Assembly (NCBI GenBank): GCA_050742975.1 | Contig: JBOGDQ010000023.1 | Location: 1 to 15,107 of the forward strand | Source: JBDTGE01 sp050742975 | Lineage (GTDB): Bacteria; Actinomycetota; Actinomycetes; Mycobacteriales; Jatrophihabitantaceae | Direction of reading: 5' to 3' | Length of the DNA stretch: 15,107 nucleotides | Shown here: one piece after another, positions 5,460 to 12,229 of the stretch | Numbering within the stretch: position 1 is the first letter of the stretch | Layout of the letters: each line of letters begins with the position of its first letter | Program-made: the position numbers and the translations under genes | The notes under the pieces: generated by a model | Seen by the model: the letters and a program-made list of their open reading frames with translations, nothing else | Database searches by the model: none | Told to the model about the DNA's origin: nothing

Positions 5460-6908
5460 GTGTCCGAAATCCCCATCTGCGCCGTCATCGTCCTCGCCGC
5501 CGGGGAGGGCACCCGCATGAGGTCGGCGGCGCAACCGAAGGTGCTGCACGGCTTCGCCGGGCGCTCGCTGCTCGGCCACGCGCTCGCCGCCACCGGCACG
5601 CTCGACGCCGCCCACACCGTCGTCGTCGTGGGCCACCGGCGCGAGGAGGTCACCGCGCACCTCGCCGAGATCGCGCCGTCCGCGATCCCCGTCGTGCAGG
5701 CCGAGCAGAACGGAACCGGCCACGCGGTGCGGCTCGCGCTCGGAGCGGTTCCTGCGCAGACGCCCGGCGCCGTCGTCGTCGTCCCGGGCGATGCACCGCT
5801 GCTGACCCCCGAGACCCTGACCCGGCTGGTCGAGTCGCACGCCGCGGCCAGCGCCGCCGCGACGCTGCTCACCAGCGTTCTCGAGGACGCCACTGGCTAC
5901 GGGCGGGTGCTGCGTACGCAGACCGGCCAGGTGCGGCGGATCGTCGAGGACAAGGACGCCACCGACGCCGAGCGCGAGGTGGCCGAGGTGGCCTCCGGTG
6001 TCTACGTGTTCGACCACGCCGCCCTGCGGGACACGGTCGGGCGGCTGACGACCGACAACGTGCAGGGCGAGGAGTACCTGCCCGACGTCGTCGGAATCTT
6101 CGTGGCCGACGGCCGGCGGGTCGGCGCCGTCACCGCACCGGCCGCCGAGACGGCCGGGGTGAACGACCGGGCCCAGCTCGCGGCCGCCCATCGGAGCTAC
6201 AACACCCGGCTGCTCGACGCGCACATGCGCGCGGGCGTCACCGTCGTCGACCCGGCCAGCACGTGGGTCGATGCCACCGTGACCATCGACGCCGACGCCA
6301 CCCTGCTGCCGTCGGTCGACCTGCACGGGACGACGCACATCGGCTCCGGCGCGGTCGTCGGGCCGCAGGTCAGCCTCACCGACACCAGCGTCGGCCCGCG
6401 CGCGCAGCTGGATCGCACCGTCGCCAAGCAGGCCAGGATCGGAGCGGACGTCACCACCGGGCCGTTCGCCTACCTGCGCCCGGGCACCGACCTCGCCGAC
6501 GGCGTGCACATCGGGACGTACGTCGAGCTGAAGAACAGCGAGATCGGCAAGGGGACGAAGATTCCGCACCTGTCCTACGTCGGCGACGCCTCGATCGGCG
6601 AGCACAGCAACATCGGCGCAGCCACCGTGTTCCTCAACTACGACGGCGTGGCCAAGCACCGCAGCACGGTCGGCGACCACGTCAAGATCGGCGGCGACAA
6701 CATGCTGGTCGCGCCGGTGAGCGTCGGCGACGGCGCGTACACCGCGGCCGGCTCGGTCATCACCCAGGACGTCCCGCCCGGTGCCATGGGCGTGGCGCGA
6801 GCCACCCAGCGAAACGTGGCAGGCTGGGTACTGCGCAAGCGTCCCGGCTCAGCGGCCGCGGAGGCTGCCGAACGGGCAAGCGCCACCACGCCGAACGAGG
6901 ACGACTGA
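5460..6908 (+). CDS. glmU: Bifunctional GlmU (GlcN-1-P acetyltransferase / UDP-GlcNAc pyrophosphorylase)
   Basis: GlmU makes UDP-N-acetylglucosamine, the precursor of peptidoglycan, in two cytosolic steps. From the GTG at 5460 it has 482 aa. The N-terminal uridyltransferase has LAAGEGTRM (12-20), QNGTGHA (83-89), the metal-ligand D111 in VPGDAPLL, GYGR (146-149), EDKDAT (163-168) and N235. The C-terminal left-handed beta-helix acetyltransferase has YLRPG, GTYVELKNSEIGKG, catalytic H370 (KIPHLSYVGD), NIGAATVFLNYDG and GDNMLVAPV. GGAAAGGG at 5440-5447 lies 12 nt before this GTG, a slightly long spacing. The alternative ATG at 5430 has no ribosome site and would add ten unusual residues. The stop shares one base with the prs ATG (TGATG), so the two are almost certainly co-transcribed and coupled. 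Confidence 0.95.
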   Translation: MSEIPICAVIVLAAGEGTRMRSAAQPKVLHGFAGRSLLGHALAATGTLDAAHTVVVVGHRREEVTAHLAEIAPSAIPVVQAEQNGTGHAVRLALGAVPAQTPGAVVVVPGDAPLLTPETLTRLVESHAAASAAATLLTSVLEDATGYGRVLRTQTGQVRRIVEDKDATDAEREVAEVASGVYVFDHAALRDTVGRLTTDNVQGEEYLPDVVGIFVADGRRVGAVTAPAAETAGVNDRAQLAAAHRSYNTRLLDAHMRAGVTVVDPASTWVDATVTIDADATLLPSVDLHGTTHIGSGAVVGPQVSLTDTSVGPRAQLDRTVAKQARIGADVTTGPFAYLRPGTDLADGVHIGTYVELKNSEIGKGTKIPHLSYVGDASIGEHSNIGAATVFLNYDGVAKHRSTVGDHVKIGGDNMLVAPVSVGDGAYTAAGSVITQDVPPGAMGVARATQRNVAGWVLRKRPGSAAAEAAERASATTPNEDD

Positions 6909-7888
6909 TGTCGACGCTGCAAGTCGCCGGCCGCAAGAGCCTGATGCTCTTCTCCGGCCGCGCCCACCCCGAACTGGCCGACGAGATCGCCGAGCACATC
7001 GGTGTGACCATCACCGAGACGACCGCACGCGACTTCGCAAACGGCGAGACGTTCATCAAGTCGAACGAGTCGGTGCGCGGCTCGGACGCGTTCGTGATCC
7101 AGTCCTTCACCACCCCGATCAACCAGTGGGTGATGGAGAGCCTGATCCTGGTCGACTCGCTCAAGCGCGCGTCGGCGAAGCGGATCACCGTCGTGGCGCC
7201 GTTCTACCCGTACGCGCGCCAGGACAAGAAGCACAAGGGCCGCGAGCCGATCTCCGCGCGGCTGATCGCCGACCTGTTCAAGACGGCCGGCGCCGACCGG
7301 CTGATGGCCGTCGACCTGCACACCGCGCAGATCATGGGCTTCTTCGACGGCCCCGTCGACCACATGTTCGCGCTGACGCTGCTGGCCGGCTATGTCAAGC
7401 AGAAGTACGGCAGCCAGGACCTCGTCGTCGTCTCGCCAGACACCGGCCGGGTGCGCATGGCCGAGCAGTGGGCCGACGAACTTGGCGGGTGCGAGATCGC
7501 GTTCGTACACAAGACCCGCAACGTCGACGCGGCGAACGAGATGGTCGCCAACCGGGTCGTCGGCGAGGTCGAAGGACGCTGCTGCCTGCTGATCGACGAC
7601 ATGATCGACACCGGCGGCTCGATCAGCAAGGCCGCCGACCTGCTCTTCGCCGACGGCGCGACCGATGTCGTCGTGGCCGCCACGCACGGCGTCTTCTCCT
7701 CGCCTGCGACGGACCTGCTCAAGAACAGCCGCATCCGCGAGGTGATCGTCACGAACACGCTGCCGATCGGCCCGGACCAGGCGTTCGACAAGCTCACCGT
7801 CCTGTCGATCGCGCCGCTGCTCGCCCAGGCCATCAAGGCCGTGTTCGAGGACGGCTCGGTCACCAGCCTGTTCGCGGGCAGGAGCTGA
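6908..7888 (+). CDS. prs: Ribose-phosphate pyrophosphokinase (PRPP synthetase)
   Basis: Prs transfers pyrophosphate from ATP to ribose-5-phosphate, giving PRPP for nucleotide, His, Trp and arabinan-precursor synthesis. It has 326 aa, normal length. Visible motifs are FANGETFIKSNESVRG (43-58), the ATP-loop YARQDKKHKGREPIS (102-116), the metal-ligand segment DLHTAQIMGFFD (136-147; H138) and the PRPP-binding loop LLIDDMIDTGGSI (227-239). The ATG overlaps the glmU stop by one base, so it is translated as the second gene of that operon. Linking UDP-GlcNAc and PRPP synthesis this way is conserved in actinobacteria. Nothing looks damaged. Confidence 0.97.
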   Translation: MSTLQVAGRKSLMLFSGRAHPELADEIAEHIGVTITETTARDFANGETFIKSNESVRGSDAFVIQSFTTPINQWVMESLILVDSLKRASAKRITVVAPFYPYARQDKKHKGREPISARLIADLFKTAGADRLMAVDLHTAQIMGFFDGPVDHMFALTLLAGYVKQKYGSQDLVVVSPDTGRVRMAEQWADELGGCEIAFVHKTRNVDAANEMVANRVVGEVEGRCCLLIDDMIDTGGSISKAADLLFADGATDVVVAATHGVFSSPATDLLKNSRIREVIVTNTLPIGPDQAFDKLTVLSIAPLLAQAIKAVFEDGSVTSLFAGRS

Positions 7889-7988
7889 CCTACCCGCGCG
7901 AGCGCTCATCGAGTGACAGGTCGCCTCTGGCTCGCATGAGGCAAAACCGAATGCGGTCCGGCCGTCGACCGTGCGAGGGTCTGCGGCG

Positions 7989-8777
7989 ATGACCCTGCTC
8001 GGATTCGACATCGTCCACCCGTCGCGCACCGCGACGTGGCGGGTGCTGCGCGGCGACGAACTCAGTGGCTCGGCGCACGGGTTGTGCCGCCCGGACGGTC
8101 GGTGGTTCGTCTCCGTCGACACCTGGGACGACGACGAGTTGCAACCACTCGTCGAGGCGATGGCCGAGGACCTGCGGCACGATCTCTACACGATGCTGGA
8201 CGAGGACGACCGGGAGCTGGATCGCTGGCTGGAGCTGGGCTTCGCCGTCCGTCGCCGGGAGGTCCGCTACCGCATGCCGGTCGATCCCGCGCGCACCGGA
8301 CTCGCCACCGCGGTCACCGACCTCGACGTGGTCCTGCTTGCCGCCGATGTCGTCGACGAGGCCCTGCTGCGCCGCCTGGACGACGAACTGCGCACCGACG
8401 TCCCCGGCGCGCAGGGCTGGCGCAACGATCCCGAGGAGTTCGCTCAGTACACCTTCGGCAGCCGCCAGTTCGATCCCGCGACGTACCTCGTCGCCGTCGA
8501 CGACACCGCGGCTGCGTTCGCGGGCCTCGTCCGGGTGTGGAACATACCGACGATTCCACGGCTCGGGCTGATCGGCGTGACGCGCGCGTACCGGCGGCGC
8601 GGGCTGGCGCGGGTCCTGCTGGGCGCCGCGTTCGCCGCGCTGCACGAGCGGGGTGTCGCGTTCGTCGACGCCGAGGTGGACGGCGCGAACGCGGCATCGA
8701 TCGCCCTGCTCACCGGCATCGGTGCGGTGCCGACCGGCGCGAACCTCGAGCTGATCCGGCCGTATCGCCACACATAA
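7989..8777 (+). CDS. GNAT-family N-acetyltransferase
   Basis: This 262-aa protein has one clear C-terminal GNAT domain (about 140-258). Motif A is LIGVTRAYRRRGLARVL (about 194-210), with the acetyl-CoA pyrophosphate loop R-R-R-G-L-A. The following VDGANAASIALLTGIGA matches the family's late Asn and beta-strand region. The N-terminal half (to about 97) ends in LDRWLELGFAVRRREVRYRM, which looks like the tail of a second, degenerate GNAT fold, so a tandem-GNAT architecture is plausible. I chose the ATG at 7989 because GAGGG lies 9 nt upstream; a GTG at 7971 overlaps that site. It lies 100 nt after prs, so it could be read from the same transcript, and it is convergent with ksgA. The substrate (small molecule, antibiotic or protein N-terminus) cannot be told. 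Confidence 0.85.
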   Translation: MTLLGFDIVHPSRTATWRVLRGDELSGSAHGLCRPDGRWFVSVDTWDDDELQPLVEAMAEDLRHDLYTMLDEDDRELDRWLELGFAVRRREVRYRMPVDPARTGLATAVTDLDVVLLAADVVDEALLRRLDDELRTDVPGAQGWRNDPEEFAQYTFGSRQFDPATYLVAVDDTAAAFAGLVRVWNIPTIPRLGLIGVTRAYRRRGLARVLLGAAFAALHERGVAFVDAEVDGANAASIALLTGIGAVPTGANLELIRPYRHT

Positions 8778-8790
8778 GCCCGGCCGGTCG

Positions 8791-8852
8791 CGGTTTGCAC
8801 CCGCTGCGTACGCGGGCCACCCCCCGCCAGCGCGGGCACCACATGCAAACCG
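8791..8852. terminator. Nested inverted repeats, probable bidirectional terminator
   Basis: The spacer between the convergent GNAT and ksgA genes has an outer 9-bp inverted repeat, CGGTTTGCA (8791-8799) with TGCAAACCG (8844-8852). Inside are two small hairpins: CCCGC/GCGGG at 8800-8804/8812-8816 and CCCGC/GCGGG at 8823-8827/8832-8836. The whole can fold as a three-way junction on either strand. Lack of a T-run suggests an actinobacterial non-canonical terminator. Confidence 0.55.
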
Positions 8853-8885
8853 GGTTCACCTACCTGGCACGGCACGCAGTACCGC

Positions 8886-9734
8886 TCAGGCACGGGGTCG
8901 GGCGGCGGCGATGGCCGCGAACTGCGCCACGTCGAGCGTCTCGCCCCGGGCCGCGGGGTCCACGCCGGCGGCCGTCAGCGCGTCGATCGCGGCCGAACCC
9001 GACCCGGCCCACCCGGCGAGCGCGGCCCGCAGCATCTTGCGCCGCTGGGCGAACGCCGCGTCGATCACGGCGAATACCTCGGCCCGCGACGCGGACGTCA
9101 CCGGCGGGTCGCGGCGGACCAGGCGCACCAGCCCGGAGTCGACGTTCGGCACCGGCCAGAACACCGACCGCGGCACCGCGCCCGCACGCGCCGCGCTCGC
9201 GTACCACGCCACCTTCGCGCTCGGGACGCCGTAGACCTTCGAGCCGGGCGCGGCGGCGAGCCGCTCGGCGACCTCGGCCTGCACCAGCACCAGCCCGCGG
9301 CGCAGTGTCGGGACGGTCTGAAGCAGGCCCAGGACGACCGGGACGGCCACGTTGTACGGCAGGTTCGCCACCAGGGCCGTCGGCGGCGCACCCGGCAGGT
9401 CGGCCAGGCGGAGCGCATCGGCCGTCACGACGGTCAGGGACGCGCCGGGCAGTCGGGCAGCGACGGTGCCGGGCAGGGCACGCGCGAGCACCGGATCGAT
9501 CTCGACCGCCGTCACCGGATGGCCGGCCGTCAGCAGCCCGAGCGTCAGCGAGCCCAGCCCGGGACCGACCTCGAGCACCACGTCGTCCGCGTCCAGCCCG
9601 GCGGTGCGGACGATCCGGCGGATCGTATTGGCGTCGTGCAGGAAGTTCTGCCCGAGCGACTTGGTCGGCCGCACCCCCAGCGTGTCCGCCAGCACCCTGA
9701 TCTCGGCCGGGCCGAGCAGCGCCGAGTGTGTCAG
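8886..9734 (-). CDS. ksgA: 16S rRNA (adenine1518/1519-N6)-dimethyltransferase KsgA/RsmA
   Basis: KsgA dimethylates two adjacent adenines in the 3'-terminal hairpin of 16S rRNA, using SAM, as a late 30S assembly step. Counting from the chosen start it has 282 aa. ADTLGVRPTKSLGQNFLHD is the conserved N-terminus, EVGPGLGSLT (55-64) SAM motif I, VTAVEID (74-80) motif II, TADALRL (104-110) motif III and NLPYNV (124-129) catalytic motif IV. FWPVPNVDSGLV and AFAQRRKMLRAALAGWAG follow. The start is unresolved: the frame has no ATG, and GTG codons at 9767 and 9758 (inside the preceding gene) lack ribosome sites. The GTG at 9695 would cut conserved LLGPAEIR. A CTG at 9732-9734 overlaps the preceding TGA stop (CTGA), has AGGG about 9 nt upstream and gives the expected N-terminus, so I use it. 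No ispE follows, unlike mycobacteria. Confidence 0.9.
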   Translation of the reverse strand: MTHSALLGPAEIRVLADTLGVRPTKSLGQNFLHDANTIRRIVRTAGLDADDVVLEVGPGLGSLTLGLLTAGHPVTAVEIDPVLARALPGTVAARLPGASLTVVTADALRLADLPGAPPTALVANLPYNVAVPVVLGLLQTVPTLRRGLVLVQAEVAERLAAAPGSKVYGVPSAKVAWYASAARAGAVPRSVFWPVPNVDSGLVRLVRRDPPVTSASRAEVFAVIDAAFAQRRKMLRAALAGWAGSGSAAIDALTAAGVDPAARGETLDVAQFAAIAAARPRA

Positions 9735-10909
9735 TACCAGCCGCCCTGGGACTGCCACGACGACCACGCGTCGCACGGGGTGCCGTAGCGGGAGGCGATG
9801 TAGCCCAGGCCCCACGTGATCTGAGTCTGCGCGCTGTTCTGCCAATCCGGCCCGGCGGAGGACATCTTCGATCCGGGCAGGGCCTGCGGGATGCCGTAGG
9901 CGCCGCTCGGGTTCGCGGCGTGCGTGTTCCAGCCGCTCTCGTGGTTCCAGAGCGTGACCAGGCAGTCGAACTGGTCGCTGCCCATGCCCTTGGCGAGCAG
10001 GAGCTTGCGGGCGATGTCCTGGGCCGAGCCGGGCGAGACCGAGGTGACCTTCGGCGCCGAGGCGGACGAGCCCGACGAGGCGGCTGATTTGGTGCCGACC
10101 TTCACGACCTGTGGCGTCGGCGCGTGGAGGACGACGCTCGTGAGCTTGGTCCGCCCGGCGATCCTGCCGTCGATGTAGACCAGCGCCCAGGTGATCCGGG
10201 CCAGCCCGTTCCGGCCCGCGGTGATGATCTGGGTCTGGCCCGTGGGCAGGCTCGAATCGTCCTTGTTCGTCGTGGGGAACGGGATCGGGTCGGTGCTAGT
10301 GACCCGCGCCTGCCGGACTCGCTTGAGCACGATGGTCGCGTTCGGCTCCAGCGCCGCCGTCGGCGGCGGGGTGAGCCGGTCCGTGGAGCCGAGGGTCACG
10401 CTCAGATCGGCCATCAGCTGCCCGATCGTCGTGTCGGTGGTGGTGAGCTTCTCGGTGCGGCCGTCGTGGACGAAGGTGACGATCTTCGGGCTCCGCACGG
10501 CGATGTCGGTCGGGCTCAGCGGCAGCCGTCTCGAGCGGGACACCGAGGTGAAGTCGGCGGTCGAGTAGCCCAGCTGCGCCATCGCAGCCGAGACGGTGGG
10601 CGCGGTGGTCCAGACGTCCTTGCGCACCCCGTCGACGTTCAGCAGCAGCAGCCGCCCGCGCGAGTAGACGATCTTGCTGCCGTCATGCACCGGGACGTCC
10701 GCCGCCGGAGCCAGGATGTCGTGCGCGCCGGGGTGGTACCCGGCCTGGGCGAGCACGTCGCCCACGTCACCGGCCGTCGTGTGAACGCTGGAACTCCGGC
10801 CGTCGACGACGAGATCGACCGTCTTGTCGACGTTGGTCCAGGCGACGGTGCCGCCGACGAGACCTGCCAGCACTGCGCCGTACAGGCCGTACTTCACACT
10901 GCGGAGCAA
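9731..10909 (-). CDS. Rpf-like cell-wall protein: DUF348 x3, G5, C-terminal lysozyme/SLT-like domain
   Basis: This 392-aa exported protein is predicted to bind and cut peptidoglycan. An N-terminal signal or anchor helix lies at about 7-24. Three DUF348 repeats follow (about 31-70, 87-122, 143-185), each with the VDG...TT...V pattern, then a G5 domain (about 196-275) and a Ser/Ala linker (276-296). The C-terminal domain (297-392) contains FDCLVTLWNHESGWNTHA and PSGAYGIPQALPGSKM, a transglycosylase/lysozyme-like signature. E324 is the likely catalytic Glu, and C316/C379 could form a disulfide. This is not an Rpf domain. The start is TTG at 10907-10909, with AAGGAG 8 nt upstream; residues 3-20 are identical to the paralogue encoded upstream. 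Its stop overlaps the ksgA CTG. The domain assignment is strong; the precise bond cleaved is inferred. Confidence 0.88.
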   Translation of the reverse strand: MLRSVKYGLYGAVLAGLVGGTVAWTNVDKTVDLVVDGRSSSVHTTAGDVGDVLAQAGYHPGAHDILAPAADVPVHDGSKIVYSRGRLLLLNVDGVRKDVWTTAPTVSAAMAQLGYSTADFTSVSRSRRLPLSPTDIAVRSPKIVTFVHDGRTEKLTTTDTTIGQLMADLSVTLGSTDRLTPPPTAALEPNATIVLKRVRQARVTSTDPIPFPTTNKDDSSLPTGQTQIITAGRNGLARITWALVYIDGRIAGRTKLTSVVLHAPTPQVVKVGTKSAASSGSSASAPKVTSVSPGSAQDIARKLLLAKGMGSDQFDCLVTLWNHESGWNTHAANPSGAYGIPQALPGSKMSSAGPDWQNSAQTQITWGLGYIASRYGTPCDAWSSWQSQGGWY

Positions 10910-10953
10910 GAGGGGATCTCCTTGATTGGTCGTCCCGGGTTGCGACCTGGTGG

Positions 10954-10972
10954 GTCACGGAACTGTAACGGA
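10954..10972. promoter_or_regulatory. MtrA-box-like direct repeat upstream of the SLT-type rpf paralogue
   Basis: GTCACGGA-ACT-GTAACGGA is two 8-bp near-repeats separated by 3 bp (period 11). It begins 45 bp upstream of the TTG start. The layout matches the loosely conserved 8-3-8 MtrA motif reported for Corynebacterium, where an rpf gene is a target. Assignment to MtrA is inferred from motif shape and gene function. Confidence 0.55.
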
Positions 10973-11003
10973 TCGGTACGCGGGCGCAAACTCCGGGCCA
11001 CCG

Positions 11004-11036
11004 CGGCGCGTCTCCGGCGCGTCTGCGGCACGTCTT
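11004..11036. repeat. Three 11-bp tandem repeats in the rpf-paralogue upstream region
   Basis: CGGCGCGTCTC (11004-11014), CGGCGCGTCTG (11015-11025) and CGGCACGTCTT (11026-11036) run head to tail, then a fragment CGGCA. The 11-bp period would place all copies on one helical face. The block is 95-127 bp upstream of the TTG start. With the 10954 box and the terminator it accounts for most of the gene-free stretch 10910-11134. Confidence 0.6.
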
Positions 11037-11044
11037 CGGCAGCA

Positions 11045-11104
11045 CAGAACCCGGCTCACGGCACTCCTCATCCACCTACGATCGGAGGCCGCGGCCGGGT
11101 TCTG
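11045..11104 (-). terminator. Inverted repeat downstream of the Rpf gene, probable terminator
   Basis: CAGAACCCGGC (11045-11055) and GCCGGGTTCTG (11094-11104) are perfect 11-bp arms around a 38-nt loop, starting 31 nt after the rpf stop. No T-run follows. It may weaken read-through into the next gene, which carries its own regulatory box. Confidence 0.5.
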
Positions 11105-11134
11105 AGTGGAACTACCGGACGAAGCGGCGGGCGG

Positions 11135-12229
11135 CTACAGGTACTGGCCGCACACCGGCCACGGGCTCGACCCGCGGGCGTCGTACACCTTCGTCGCGAT
11201 CGCGATCTGCTGATCACGGCTGGCCAGGTCGGCCCGCGACGCGTACTGGCCGCCGCCGTTGGACAGCCACGTGCCGTAGTCGAACTGCAGGCCGCCGTAG
11301 AAGCCGTTGCCGGTGTTGATTGACCAGTTGCCGCCGGACTCGCAGTTGGCCACACCGTCCCAGTTCAGGCCGCTGTTGGAGACCTTGGGCTGCGGCCGGC
11401 TCTTGGTGCCCACCTTCTCGACCTCGGTCTTCGGGGCGCTGACCGTCGTCGTATCGAGCTGCGTGCTGCCCGACCGCTTGCCGTCGAGGTAGGTCACGGC
11501 GTAGGTGACGTCCTCGGAGCCGTTGACCCCGTTGGTGATCACCGTCGACTGGTCGGTGTACATCGACGAGTCGTGCTTCTTGACGACCGGGTAGTCCACC
11601 GACTGGCGGACGGTCTCCCGCTTGACGATCACCCGCTGCAGGATGATCTTCAAGCCGTTGCGCACCGTAGTGGCCGCCAGCGGCTTGAGCCGGTCCTTGG
11701 CGCCGACCTTGACGCCGGCGTCGGTCAGGACCTGGGCGACGGTCTGCGCGGTGGTCGTCACCGCGGAGGTGTGGTGGTCGTGGACCAGGACGACGTGCTT
11801 CGGCGAGCGCAGCACGATGTCACTGGGATTGAGCGGCAGTCGCTTGGACCGCGACACCGAGACGAAGTCCGAGCTCGGGTAGCCGAGCTGCCCGAGCGCC
11901 TGCGCGACGGTCGGAGCCGTCGTCCACACGTTCTCGGCCTTGCCGTCGACGTTCAGGTGCAGCAGCCGGCCACGCTTGTAGACGATCGTGCTGCCGTTGT
12001 GGATCTTTGCGGTTATGGCGGGGGCGACGATGTCGTGACTGCCGACCTGGTACCCCGCGTCCTTCAACACGCCGCTGACATCGCTCGCGGTCGTGTGGAT
12101 GTCCTTGCTCTGGCCGTCCACCTGGAGGTGGACGGTGGATCCCGTCGGACCGACCGCGAAGGCGGCGGTGCCACCCACGAGACCGGCCAGTACAGCACCG
12201 TAGAGGCCGTACTTGACGCTGCGACGCAT
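11135..12229 (-). CDS. rpfB: Resuscitation-promoting factor, RpfB-type (DUF348 x3, G5, Rpf)
   Basis: Rpf proteins are secreted lysozyme-like muralytic enzymes that stimulate growth and exit from dormancy. This 364-aa protein has a signal or anchor helix (about 7-25), three DUF348 repeats (about 33-71, 89-122, 146-185), a G5 domain (about 197-275) and a C-terminal Rpf domain (about 287-364). That domain has LNWDGVANCESGGNWSINT with catalytic E297, GFYGGLQFDYGTWLSNGG and ASRDQQIAIA. C296 and C360 are placed for the family disulfide. This is the full RpfB architecture. The ATG at 12229 has GGGAG 7 nt upstream. It lies downstream of tatD, after a 353-bp gene-free stretch, and upstream of its SLT-type paralogue. 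The same metG-tatD-rpfB-ksgA neighbourhood occurs in Mycobacterium tuberculosis. Confidence 0.95.
   Translation of the reverse strand: MRRSVKYGLYGAVLAGLVGGTAAFAVGPTGSTVHLQVDGQSKDIHTTASDVSGVLKDAGYQVGSHDIVAPAITAKIHNGSTIVYKRGRLLHLNVDGKAENVWTTAPTVAQALGQLGYPSSDFVSVSRSKRLPLNPSDIVLRSPKHVVLVHDHHTSAVTTTAQTVAQVLTDAGVKVGAKDRLKPLAATTVRNGLKIILQRVIVKRETVRQSVDYPVVKKHDSSMYTDQSTVITNGVNGSEDVTYAVTYLDGKRSGSTQLDTTTVSAPKTEVEKVGTKSRPQPKVSNSGLNWDGVANCESGGNWSINTGNGFYGGLQFDYGTWLSNGGGQYASRADLASRDQQIAIATKVYDARGSSPWPVCGQYL

Noticed and set aside
5426..7888. Single plus-strand 820-codon frame spanning glmU and prs
   Set aside because: It is prs extended backwards through the wrong frame of glmU, an effect of high GC content. 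The Arg/Gly/Ala-rich upstream part is not a protein.
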